DNA of 64,000 nucleotides from Lachnospiraceae bacterium A4 (GTDB taxonomy: Bacteria > Bacillota > Clostridia > Lachnospirales > Lachnospiraceae): NCBI GenBank assembly GCA_000403215.2, contig KE159538.1:596440-660439 (forward strand), in the 5' to 3' direction. Below, one piece after another: positions 1 through 7,808 of this stretch; positions within the stretch are counted from its first letter, which is position 1, and each line of letters begins with the position of its first letter. The notes below the pieces were generated by a model, which was given only the letters and a program-made list of their open reading frames with translations, was not told where the DNA came from and searched no databases. Made by a program: the position numbers and the translations under genes.

Positions 1-3
1 AGT

Positions 4-43
4 CGAGGGATATGGAAAATATGTATAGCTTCCATATCCCTCG
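4..43. terminator. Perfect 14-bp inverted repeat at the window edge, probable terminator downstream of proS
   Basis: Positions 4-17 and 30-43 are exact reverse complements, separated by a 12-nt loop. The structure lies about 65 nt beyond the proS stop codon, so it could end the proS transcript. On the minus strand no U-tract is visible before the window ends; on the plus strand a short A-rich stretch follows. Whether it is a terminator for a gene outside the window cannot be decided here. Confidence 0.5.
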
Positions 44-108
44 TAAAAATGCCGTGTCTATTAGTTTCAATTATTCTTCGTGAAACAACCCTGATAGATT
101 CCATGTTC

Positions 109-1833
109 CTATGTCAACTCCTGATACAACCTCTCCCTCAGCTTCATTATATATGTCAGACTCTCAGAAACCTCCACAACTGCATGAACCGATTTATCCC
201 TTGTCGAAACTTCAATTTTCTCATCTTTTAAATTTCGTGGACTGACAATCACGCGAATCGGCACGCCGATTAAGTCCGCGTCCGCAAACATCTGCCCGCC
301 CCGGACTCCCTCCCTGTCGTCATAGAGCACTTCGACCTTTTGTTTCGTCAGTTCTTCATACAAGTGGTCAGCGGCGCTCTTTGTCTCCAGATCATCAGGG
401 CGTATACAGCAAATATGAACCTCCCATGGTGCAATGCTAATCGGAAAGATTGGTCCGTACTCATCATGTCTTGCCTCGCACACGGAAGCCGCAAGACGCC
501 CAATGCCGATTCCATAACAGCCCATTATTGGATAATGCATCGTCCCGTCCTTGTCCGCAAACTGCATGTGCATACTCTCGGTGTACTTCGTGCCAAGCTG
601 AAAAATATTCCCAACCTCAATGCCTCTTTGTATGGTCAATGCTGGCTTTTTGCAGCAGGGGCAGATGCCGCCCGCCTTCACTTTTGCAAGATCGACATAA
701 TCAATCTCTCCAAGATCTCTCTCCAGATTCAGACCTTTCAGATGAAATCCTTCTCTGTTTGCACCTGCCACAAGGCTATCCATTCCTTTTAAGGATAAAT
801 CACAGTAATATGCGACCTGTTTGGAAAGCCCATAAGGTCCAATATATCCTGCTGTTAATGGTGTATCCGCCGTAATTTCCGCCACATGCAGTTCATCGCC
901 GACAAGATTGCTCAGTTTTGTCTCATTCACTTCATAATCCCCGCGCACAAATGCCACCACAAACGTATTATCCGCATTTTTCTGATAGACTACCGCCTTG
1001 CACGATGCGGAAATATCTGTCTTGAAAAAATCGCAGACCTCCTCAATGGTCTTGCAGTCCAGTGTCGCGACATATTCAAGCGGCGCAGTCGCACCGTTTG
1101 AGACATTCTCCACAATGTTTGCGGCTGCTTCCATATTTGCCCTGTAATCACATTCCGCGCATAACACAATGGAGTCCTCACCCACCTCGTTTAGCAGCAT
1201 ATACTCGTGCGAGAGATTGCCGCCCATCATTCCGGCGTCCGATGCGACGGTCACAACCTCCGGGATTCCCACACGTCTAAAAATGCGTTGGTATGCTTCA
1301 TAACATTTCTGATAGTACTGGTCCAAGTCCTCCTGTGAGGTATGAAACGAATACGCATCTTTCATCGTAAACTCTCGCACCCGAATCATACCTGCCCGCG
1401 GTCTGGCCTCATCTCTGAATTTTCGCTGGATTTGATAAATCATAAAAGGGTACTGCTGATACGACTGCCCATATTCCCGCACCAGATGAACGGCAGCTTC
1501 CTCATGTGTCATGCCAAGCACCAATTTGGACTGATTTCTGTCCTGAAAACGCACCAGCTCATTTGCAATGCTGTCATAACGCCCTGATTCCTGCCAAAGC
1601 TCTGCCGGCATCACAATGGGAAACAAAACCTCCTGCCCGTCAATCGCGTTCATTTCCTCCCTGATGATTGCCTCTATTTTGGAAGTCACTCTGCGCAATG
1701 CCGGCAGTTCCGAATAGATACCATTGGCGACATATTTCATATATCCGCCGCGTATCATGAGTGCATGGCTGTCAATGAGACAGTCCGCTGGACGCTCCTT
1801 AAAGCGCTGACTTACTAAATTTTTTAGTTTCAT
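109..1833 (-). CDS. proS: Prolyl-tRNA synthetase, bacterial (editing-domain) type
   Basis: This class II aminoacyl-tRNA synthetase attaches proline to tRNA-Pro in the cytoplasm. Its roughly 574 residues match the bacterial type. The class II core with motif 2 (FRDEARPRAGMIRVREF) lies in the N-terminal third, the insertion (INS) editing domain spans about residues 220-405, the motif 3 region (CYGIGIGRLAASVCE) follows, and a C-terminal anticodon-binding domain begins with APWEVHICCI. The ATG at 1833 is preferred because AGGAGG lies 10 nt upstream; the ATG at 1842 would sit only 1 nt from that site. A T-box leader lies immediately upstream, which ties expression to uncharged tRNA-Pro. Family assignment is secure. 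Confidence 0.97.
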   Translation of the reverse strand: MKLKNLVSQRFKERPADCLIDSHALMIRGGYMKYVANGIYSELPALRRVTSKIEAIIREEMNAIDGQEVLFPIVMPAELWQESGRYDSIANELVRFQDRNQSKLVLGMTHEEAAVHLVREYGQSYQQYPFMIYQIQRKFRDEARPRAGMIRVREFTMKDAYSFHTSQEDLDQYYQKCYEAYQRIFRRVGIPEVVTVASDAGMMGGNLSHEYMLLNEVGEDSIVLCAECDYRANMEAAANIVENVSNGATAPLEYVATLDCKTIEEVCDFFKTDISASCKAVVYQKNADNTFVVAFVRGDYEVNETKLSNLVGDELHVAEITADTPLTAGYIGPYGLSKQVAYYCDLSLKGMDSLVAGANREGFHLKGLNLERDLGEIDYVDLAKVKAGGICPCCKKPALTIQRGIEVGNIFQLGTKYTESMHMQFADKDGTMHYPIMGCYGIGIGRLAASVCEARHDEYGPIFPISIAPWEVHICCIRPDDLETKSAADHLYEELTKQKVEVLYDDREGVRGGQMFADADLIGVPIRVIVSPRNLKDEKIEVSTRDKSVHAVVEVSESLTYIMKLRERLYQELT

Positions 1834-1884
1834 CTGCTTCATTCCTCCTGTATGTTTCTATAAACAACCTACGATTACAAAACG

Positions 1885-2152
1885 CAAAAAAGTCCCAAGT
1901 ATATCAAAATATACTTAGGACGAAATAAATCCGCGTTACCACCTAAATTCAGATTTCTCTGCACTCACTGCAAGCTATCACTCGCATGTCTCTGATAACG
2001 GTGACTTCCGGCAGAAGTTTCTGAACAACCCTCAGCTTTGACTCCTGCTGCTCCCAGACCGGTTCGATACACAATTTCCAAAAGTCTCGCACCAGCCGAC
2101 TTCTCTCTGATGGATTTGAATATCTACTCATTCTGTTCTTTGCATTTTCATC
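1885..2152 (-). promoter_or_regulatory. T-box leader of proS, likely tRNA-Pro responsive
   Basis: Read on the minus strand, the leader contains the T-box antiterminator sequence AGGTGGTAACGCGG (1931-1944). A terminator follows: stem 1892-1904/1909-1921, pairing fully in RNA with one G-U wobble, then a U-run at 1885-1891. Stem I carries the AGTA bulge and an AGAGAG motif. In the expected specifier position GAA is followed by CCG (2060-2062), a proline codon, which fits the downstream gene. Uncharged tRNA-Pro would pair with the specifier and the T-box bulge and favour read-through. The T-box itself is certain; the exact specifier triplet is inferred. Confidence 0.93.
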
Positions 2153-2181
2153 ATTTAACCACACATTTTTGGAAAAGTCAA
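2153..2181 (-). promoter_or_regulatory. Sigma-A promoter of the T-box/proS transcript
   Basis: On the minus strand TTGACT (2176-2181) is separated by 17 nt from TTAAAT (2153-2158), directly upstream of the T-box stem I sequence. Confidence 0.7.
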
Positions 2182-2293
2182 TTACATTTTTTAATCAGTT
2201 TTTAATGACCTCCTCCCTCCTCTGTGTTATACTTTCAGATAGAAGCACTTTTATTTTCGCCGCCAAAAGCGACATAAGGAGATGAACAAGCCA

Positions 2294-2797
2294 ATGAAAT
2301 TAATCATCACAGACATTGAACCATCAAACGCCCAAGCCTTTCCGATCGGCATAGACGGCGACTATCAAATCATCCAGCCGCATGGTCCCATCAAGCCCTG
2401 TACTGGCTGTTTTGGCTGCTGGGTCAAAACGCCGGGGCGCTGCGTCATTCATGACGGTTACGAGAACACGGGAATCCAACTGGGCAAATGTACCGAGTTA
2501 ATTCTCATCAGTCAATGCTGCTACGGAAGTGTAAGTCCTTTTGTCAAAGCCGTTCTGGACAGGGCAATCTCCTACGTCCACCCGGACTTTGTGCTGCGCA
2601 AAGGTCAAATGCACCACAAGCGCCGCTATCAGAATGTCATCACATTGTCCGCATATTTTTATGGAGAGCACATCACAGAATCTGAAAAGAAAACCGCACG
2701 GAAACTGCTCCAATCAAACGCAGTCAATTACGATGGTGCGGTAAAAGAAATCTGTTTTTATCAAAAAATAAAAGAATTGGAGCGCATTTGTCTATGA
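2294..2797 (+). CDS. Flavodoxin-like / NAD(P)H-dependent FMN reductase family protein, first of a pair
   Basis: About 167 residues with flavodoxin-family features. A CxxC-containing segment (CTGCFGCW) is followed by a short lysine-rich stretch and RCVIHD, as in iron-sulfur flavoprotein-like oxidoreductases, and YGSVSPFVKAVLDR is the usual conserved helix. The N-terminal phosphate-binding loop (GSPR-like) normally found after the first strand is missing here, while the next gene has it. AGGAG at 2277-2281 touches an ATG at 2282, so the ATG at 2294 (12 nt spacing) is the more workable start; neither is ideal. The gene overlaps its neighbour by 4 nt (ATGA), indicating translational coupling. The physiological electron acceptor cannot be read from sequence. 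Confidence 0.75.
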   Translation: MKLIITDIEPSNAQAFPIGIDGDYQIIQPHGPIKPCTGCFGCWVKTPGRCVIHDGYENTGIQLGKCTELILISQCCYGSVSPFVKAVLDRAISYVHPDFVLRKGQMHHKRRYQNVITLSAYFYGEHITESEKKTARKLLQSNAVNYDGAVKEICFYQKIKELERICL

Positions 2798-3423
2798 ACA
2801 TCGCATTGATTAACGGAAGTCCCAAAATAAAAAACAGCGCCAGCGGCATTCTGCTGACAGGATTGAAACAACAAATCGCAAACACTGCCTCAGTCATTGA
2901 CATAGGCTTCCATACCATGACCGTCTCTGAGCAAAACCTAGAGGCACTGCACAGCGCTGCGGTCTGGGTGTTTGCAGCCCCTCTCTATGTAGACGGCATA
3001 CCGTCACACCTCCTGTCCTGCCTGATGCAGTTAGAAAAAATTACATGGCAGCAACCAATCCGCGTTTATGGTATCATGAACTGTGGCTTTTATGAAGGGA
3101 TCCAAGCCGAACTGGCTCTGCAAATTTTGCAGAACTGGTGTGAAAAATCCGGTTTTACATGGAGTGGCGGCATCGGAGTGGGCGGCGGAGGCGCGCTTTC
3201 CCAACTGCCGGACGTGCCAAACGGACACGGACCCAAAGCGCTTGTAGATAAGACCATACAGATCATGGCAGACAATCTCCTTCAAAACAAGCCGCAGGAA
3301 AATAGCTATGTCTCCATCTCATTTCCACGATTTCTGTACCAAATGGCGGCTCAGACGGGCTGGCGCCGCCTAATCCGGGCAAATGGCGGCAAAGCTAAGG
3401 ATTTGGGAATAAAGCCGGAATGA
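2794..3423 (+). CDS. Flavodoxin-like / NADPH-dependent FMN reductase family protein, second of a pair
   Basis: About 209 residues. It begins with a strand followed by INGSPKIKNSASG, the flavin phosphate-binding loop, and carries FAAPLYVDGIPSHLLSCLMQLE, typical of NAD(P)H-dependent FMN reductases. It has no CxxC segment, so it complements the preceding protein. The ATG at 2794 overlaps the upstream stop as ATGA; a TTG at 2788 lies closer to the GGAG (2779-2782) and is a possible alternative. The two products probably act as one oxidoreductase unit, which is inference from overlap and complementary motifs. Substrate unknown. Confidence 0.75.
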   Translation: MNIALINGSPKIKNSASGILLTGLKQQIANTASVIDIGFHTMTVSEQNLEALHSAAVWVFAAPLYVDGIPSHLLSCLMQLEKITWQQPIRVYGIMNCGFYEGIQAELALQILQNWCEKSGFTWSGGIGVGGGGALSQLPDVPNGHGPKALVDKTIQIMADNLLQNKPQENSYVSISFPRFLYQMAAQTGWRRLIRANGGKAKDLGIKPE

Positions 3424-3447
3424 ACAATTAGAAAGGAATGAAAACCG

Positions 3448-4596
3448 ATGAAAATGCAATGGAAAAAATTATTCACCTGCCTGCTCTCAGGCATCTTACT
3501 ATTCTCCCTGCTCATGGCGGCGCCTGCAAACCAACTCTCTGTCAAGGCTGCCCCCGCCATCAACAATGCAAACAAAAAAGCCTGCTGGATTTCCTTTTTG
3601 GATATCGAAGAACGCTTACAGGACAAGACAGAAAAAGCATTTCGAACTACAGTTTCTGCCATGTATGACAATGTTCTCGCCTACGGCATGAACACCGTCA
3701 TCGTGCACGTGCGCGCTATGGGGGACGCCCTATATCCCTCCGACTATTTTCCGTGGTCCGAGTACCTCACTAGCGACAGGCGTGATCCCGGCTATGATCC
3801 CTTGCAGATCATGCTTGAGCTTGCCCATGCCAAAAATCTGCAATTCGAGGCATGGCTCAACCCATACCGCCTCTCGCGCGACAATGAATCAACCGTCAGC
3901 TTCAAAGCCACGTCACAGTACACCCGCTTTCTGCCCTACACAATCGAGTACAAAGCACCGGGCGGACAGACTTGTCTGTCGCTCGACCCAGCGCGAAGGG
4001 AAACAAAGGATTTAATTGTCAATGGCATCCGTGAAATCGTGAGCCGCTATGACGTGGACGGCATTCATTTTGACGATTACTTCTATGTATCGGGCATGGC
4101 GGACCAGCTTGATATCGTGTCGCGCAAAAACAATGTAAATGCGCTGGTATCTCAGGTATACAGCACAATCAAATCCATCAAACCCGACTGTACCTTTGGC
4201 ATCAGCCCCGCAGGAAATCCAGACAACGCGCGCAGTCAGGGCGCAGATATTGACACATGGCTCTCCACGCCGGGATACATTGACTACATCATGCCGCAGA
4301 TCTATTGGACCGATGTCTATATGACAGGAGGCGTTGCGACGCGCATGTTCACAAACCGCTGCAACGCATGGCAGGCGCTCAACAAGCAACAGCTTCCAAT
4401 GTATGTAGGACTGGCGCTCTACCGCGTCGGAACCAGCTCTAAGACAGATCTGGGCTGGGCGTCGAGCGATACCAATCTCGCTTATCAATATGTCACTGCA
4501 AAACAGCTCGGTTATGACGGTTATGCGCTGTTTCGCTATATGTGGCTCGAGAAGGACATTGCCGCCGCTGAACTGAATTATTTAAAAGCATATTAA
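3448..4596 (+). CDS. Secreted glycosyl hydrolase-like 10 (GHL10/DUF187) family protein
   Basis: 382 residues beginning with a signal peptide: lysines at 2-7, a hydrophobic core at about 8-25 and an Ala-rich cleavage region near residues 32-35. The mature part follows the GHL10 (YngK-like) pattern with HVRAMGDALYPSDYFPWSEYL, EAWLNPYR, the acidic DGIHFDDYFY motif, ISPAGN and MPQIYWTD, all expected of a TIM-barrel glycosidase-like fold. Members are extracellular and thought to act on bacterial surface or dietary glycans, but few have defined substrates. A GAAAGGA site precedes the start. The gene follows the flavodoxin pair by 24 nt and is followed by a bidirectional terminator. Confidence 0.88.
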   Translation: MKMQWKKLFTCLLSGILLFSLLMAAPANQLSVKAAPAINNANKKACWISFLDIEERLQDKTEKAFRTTVSAMYDNVLAYGMNTVIVHVRAMGDALYPSDYFPWSEYLTSDRRDPGYDPLQIMLELAHAKNLQFEAWLNPYRLSRDNESTVSFKATSQYTRFLPYTIEYKAPGGQTCLSLDPARRETKDLIVNGIREIVSRYDVDGIHFDDYFYVSGMADQLDIVSRKNNVNALVSQVYSTIKSIKPDCTFGISPAGNPDNARSQGADIDTWLSTPGYIDYIMPQIYWTDVYMTGGVATRMFTNRCNAWQALNKQQLPMYVGLALYRVGTSSKTDLGWASSDTNLAYQYVTAKQLGYDGYALFRYMWLEKDIAAAELNYLKAY

Positions 4597-4603
4597 AATG
4601 CAA

Positions 4604-4639
4604 CAGCCCCACAGGTATCACTCCTGCGGAGCCGTTTTT
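4604..4639. terminator. Terminator between the GHL10 gene and pgi
   Basis: An imperfect GC-rich stem (4604-4615 with 4623-4634) is followed by TTTTT on the plus strand. It lies between two convergent genes and probably serves the GHL10 transcript, possibly both. Confidence 0.7.
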
Positions 4640-4650
4640 ATGCTTATTGC

Positions 4651-5997
4651 TTATAATCTTTTTAACAGTTCCTCTCTTGCCGCCTCATAGCCGGGCTTTC
4701 CAAGAAGTGCGAACATATTCTTCTTATAGCTCTCTACACCGGGCTGGTTAAACGGATTTACACCGAGCAGATATCCGCTCAGACCGCAGGCAAACTCGAA
4801 GAAATAAAACAGCTCGCCCAGATAAAATTCACTGACCTCCGGCATATTTACCATCAGGTTCGGAACCTGTCCATCTGTGTGCGCAAGCACAGTACCGTTC
4901 ATTGCGCTCTTGTTGACAAAGTCCACCGTCTTGCCTGCCAGATAGTTCAGTCCGTCAAGATCTACAGGCTCTGTGCCGATTGTGATTTCCTCTCTTGCCT
5001 TCTCAATGTTGAGGACTGTCTCAAACATCACTCTTGCGCCGTCCTGTATAAACTGTCCCATCGAATGAAGGTCTGTCGTGAGATCCACGCTTGCCGGGAA
5101 CAAACCTTTTTGATCCTTGCCCTCTGACTCGCCAAAGAGCTGTTTCCACCACTCTGATACATAGTGTGCACTCGGCTCATAGTTGCAGAGGATCTCAACT
5201 GCTTTGCCTTTTCTCAGAAGGATATTTCTGACTGCCGCATACTTCATGGCATCATTTTCTTCAAACGGAAGCTCCAAAGCGCTCTTTCTGCCGCTTGCTG
5301 CACCCTCCATCAGCTTGTCAATATCCGCGCCGCTCACTGCGATCGGCAGCAAGCCAACTGCTGTCAACACAGAGAAACGGCCGCCCACATCGTCAGGAAC
5401 GACGAACGTCTCATAGCCTTCCTCTGTCGCAAGATTCTTTAAAGAACCCTTCGCCTTGTCTGTCGTTGCATAGATACGCTTCGCAGCGCCCTCTTTGCCG
5501 TATTTCTTTTCCATCATTTCTTTAAATACACGGAACGCAATTGCCGGCTCTGTCGTCGTGCCAGACTTGCTGATCATATTGATCGAAAAATCCCTGTCTC
5601 CGATGACATCTGTCAAATGCTTGATATAGGTCGAACTAATTGAATTTCCCACAAAATAAATTTCTGGTGTCTTTCGGATACTCTTGTCCACCATGTTGTA
5701 GAAACCGTGGCGCAAGAACTCGATCGCCGCACGCGCGCCCAGATAAGAGCCGCCGATGCCGATCACCAGCAATACCTCGCTGTCGCCCTGAATCCTTTTT
5801 GCCGCTTCTTTGATTCGTGCAAACTCTTCCTTGTCGTAATCTACAGGCAGATCAATCCAGCCCAAAAAGTCATTGCCTGCGCCTGTCTTGTTCACAAGAA
5901 CTTCCTTCGCGTCAAGCGTGAGTTTTTTCATGTACTCGACCTCATGGTCACTGATAAACTGTGCTGCCTTTGAATAATCAAACGTTATCTTACTCAT
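4651..5997 (-). CDS. pgi: Glucose-6-phosphate isomerase
   Basis: Interconverts glucose 6-phosphate and fructose 6-phosphate in glycolysis and gluconeogenesis. The 448 residues are the usual length of Firmicutes Pgi. The SIS domains contain [33 protein letters not shown] (sugar-phosphate binding) and the signature region [19 protein letters not shown], followed by [10 protein letters not shown]. The start is set by AGGAG upstream. It appears to be monocistronic, convergent with the GHL10 gene. Identity is secure. Confidence 0.97.
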   Translation of the reverse strand: MSKITFDYSKAAQFISDHEVEYMKKLTLDAKEVLVNKTGAGNDFLGWIDLPVDYDKEEFARIKEAAKRIQGDSEVLLVIGIGGSYLGARAAIEFLRHGFYNMVDKSIRKTPEIYFVGNSISSTYIKHLTDVIGDRDFSINMISKSGTTTEPAIAFRVFKEMMEKKYGKEGAAKRIYATTDKAKGSLKNLATEEGYETFVVPDDVGGRFSVLTAVGLLPIAVSGADIDKLMEGAASGRKSALELPFEENDAMKYAAVRNILLRKGKAVEILCNYEPSAHYVSEWWKQLFGESEGKDQKGLFPASVDLTTDLHSMGQFIQDGARVMFETVLNIEKAREEITIGTEPVDLDGLNYLAGKTVDFVNKSAMNGTVLAHTDGQVPNLMVNMPEVSEFYLGELFYFFEFACGLSGYLLGVNPFNQPGVESYKKNMFALLGKPGYEAAREELLKRL

Positions 5998-6110
5998 CTG
6001 CTTTCTCCTTTACAATTAGTATCATTTCATCGTTCCATGCTTTTTATTTTAGCAAAATTTCCCAAAGAAATCAATTGTAAGACAAAAGTTTTCCCAAAAA
6101 TGACGAAGGT

Positions 6111-6848
6111 TTACACCCGGTTTCCAATAATCGTCCGCAGCAGCTCCTCCAGCTCGTGCGCCTCCTCCTGCGAAAATACAGGTGCTTTTTTCTCGGATAC
6201 ATCCTCGAAGTCTGACACCGCTCCAGACGCCTCCTGCTCTGGCAGCTCCTCCGCAGCCCGAATCTCGGATTTCGCACGCCGTTCTGCCTTGGCGTTCTTC
6301 TCCTGCGCCAACTCCCACAACAGCTTTTCCTTCTCCACAATGCCGTGTTCAAGCCGCTGTGCGACGGTATTTTCCAGATAATCCGTCAGGTTTGTCTTGA
6401 GCATCTGGCGGCGCCCCGGCATGTCCACGATGGAGAGCGCGCTCAAATACAGATAAATCCCAAACAGACTAATGATGTAAAACGGCAGCAGGTCCACAAA
6501 CCGGCGCCCCTCGACGATGCCGCTAAACACGCCAAAACCCGCGACAAAGACACCTGCAAGCATGAGCTGTCCTGATAAATGTTTCATGAAATTGATGCTC
6601 ATTCCCAATATGCGGATGCGGTTGATGTACTTGTCCACAAATACTGATATGTTTGCCACGCCGCCGTTGAGCTTGTAGCAGTTGATAAAGCGCTCCTTGC
6701 ACTGATTGAGCAGTTTGTTGTCCATACCCGAGAGGGTGTCCGCCTGCTGTATCATTCTTTGGTAAATCACACCAATCGCCACCTGATATAAGATACCGAT
6801 TGCCATAAAGACAAGAGTCAGTAACATCGTAGTCGTTTCTTTTGACAT
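6111..6848 (-). CDS. Membrane protein of unknown function with charged C-terminal tail
   Basis: 245 residues that I do not recognise as a named family. Hydrophobic segments at about residues 8-29, 92-112 and 119-140 suggest three membrane helices with a conserved-looking soluble loop (30-90) between the first two. Residues 150-245 are strongly charged, Glu/Ala/Lys rich, and look like an extended or coiled-coil cytoplasmic tail. An AAAGGGGG site precedes the ATG at 6848. It stands alone between pgi and the BrnT/BrnA pair. No function can be assigned. Confidence 0.65.
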   Translation of the reverse strand: MSKETTTMLLTLVFMAIGILYQVAIGVIYQRMIQQADTLSGMDNKLLNQCKERFINCYKLNGGVANISVFVDKYINRIRILGMSINFMKHLSGQLMLAGVFVAGFGVFSGIVEGRRFVDLLPFYIISLFGIYLYLSALSIVDMPGRRQMLKTNLTDYLENTVAQRLEHGIVEKEKLLWELAQEKNAKAERRAKSEIRAAEELPEQEASGAVSDFEDVSEKKAPVFSQEEAHELEELLRTIIGNRV

Positions 6849-7023
6849 GATAAAATGTCCCCCTTTTCATTCAATAAAAAATCTCGCCCACTGTGATTCT
6901 AAGTATAATCATTTCCATGCAGAACCACAAGACGTTTGGCGGGAGAATCGTTCGACAAATTCATACAATACCTGCGCTGCGCTGACCAAAAATACCGTTT
7001 CATTACAGGATTTTATCTTTCAC

Positions 7024-7239
7024 TCACTTCCATGAAAGCTGTAACTGTCTGCGCTGCTTGGCACAGTCTGTGAGATATAGATTGATGAGTGTCTGGTAAG
7101 GAATCCCCGTCTCTTCACTCTGTTCTTTAAAGAACTCAATCGTGTCATTGTTAATATGAATCGTCACTTGTCTTTTTATATTTTTAGCATACGGATTCTT
7201 TCTTGGATTTAGATTTTCTATATCATATTCTGCTCTCAT
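7024..7239 (-). CDS. brnA: BrnA-family antitoxin
   Basis: 71 residues with a ribbon-helix-helix-like C-terminal half (KRQVTIHINNDTIEFF, then ETGIPYQTLINLYLTDC), as in BrnA antitoxins. It overlaps the upstream toxin gene by 4 nt, the standard BrnT-BrnA order with the toxin first. BrnA proteins bind and neutralise BrnT and, as dimers, repress their own promoter. The N-terminal 20 residues (NLNPRKNPY) match the segment that wraps the toxin in this family. Confident from the pairing and size. Confidence 0.85.
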   Translation of the reverse strand: MRAEYDIENLNPRKNPYAKNIKRQVTIHINNDTIEFFKEQSEETGIPYQTLINLYLTDCAKQRRQLQLSWK

Positions 7240-7541
7240 AATCTGCCACCTCCTGCAAATCGAATATATGTTTTTGTTTCATTTTTCGTTGCTTTTCTTG
7301 CTGAAATAATTCTAATGATATTGTCCTCACCACGATAGCAGTGACTCACAATACAAAGCTTATCATGTTCAGTAATTCCAAGTATCAAAAATCGTTCTTC
7401 CTCCAAAGAATGATCTGGATCATCAAACAGGATTGCATCATCGTCATAAAAGACTGTCTTGGCTTCCTCAAAATCAATTCTATGCTTCACTTTATTCAGT
7501 TGGTTTTTGTTCTCATCCCACTCAAAAATAATCTCTTTCAT
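7236..7541 (-). CDS. brnT: BrnT-family RNase toxin
   Basis: 101 residues with the BrnT hallmark start FEWDENKNQLNKVKHRIDFEEA, then the DPDHSLEEERFLILG segment and the C-terminal IIRIISARKATKNE, all typical of the RelE-like ribosome-independent ribonuclease BrnT. It is the first gene of a two-gene operon with brnA. No Shine-Dalgarno sequence precedes the ATG at 7541, and a strong promoter (7548-7576) places the transcript start at about the ATG itself, so translation may be leaderless. Toxin activity is inferred from family membership. Confidence 0.88.
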   Translation of the reverse strand: MKEIIFEWDENKNQLNKVKHRIDFEEAKTVFYDDDAILFDDPDHSLEEERFLILGITEHDKLCIVSHCYRGEDNIIRIISARKATKNETKTYIRFAGGGRL

Positions 7542-7547
7542 ATTTAT

Positions 7548-7576
7548 ATTATACTTATTTTATAATTATATTTCAA
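7548..7576 (-). promoter_or_regulatory. Promoter of the brnT-brnA operon
   Basis: On the minus strand TTGAAA (7571-7576) is separated by 17 nt from TATAAT (7548-7553). The start codon of brnT begins at 7541, 6 nt after the -10 box, so transcription should begin at or within 1-2 nt of the ATG. BrnA autorepression would act here; no clear operator dyad was identified beyond the AT-rich promoter itself. Confidence 0.75.
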
Positions 7577-7808
7577 TATATGCAGTAAAAAACAGGATTT
7601 TTGTTCCTGTTACAGCTATTCAGGATTGGGGGAACACGCAGTATTGCAATTTAACGGCAAAGTCACTATACTATTTCTATACAGTGCCCAAACAGTTGAC
7701 CAATCACATAAAGAAAGCACGCATAAAACAATGGAAAGCAGCTCAAAGCAAAAAGTATATTCTCAGCAGGACAATACCATTTGTATACCAAATGAAAGGA
7801 GCCTTACA

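Noticed and set aside
7626-7808. N-terminal extension of the LRR protein
   Set aside because: The extension lacks a ribosome site and reads as random Lys/Ser/Gln-rich sequence; the ATG at 7809 has AGGAG at good spacing.
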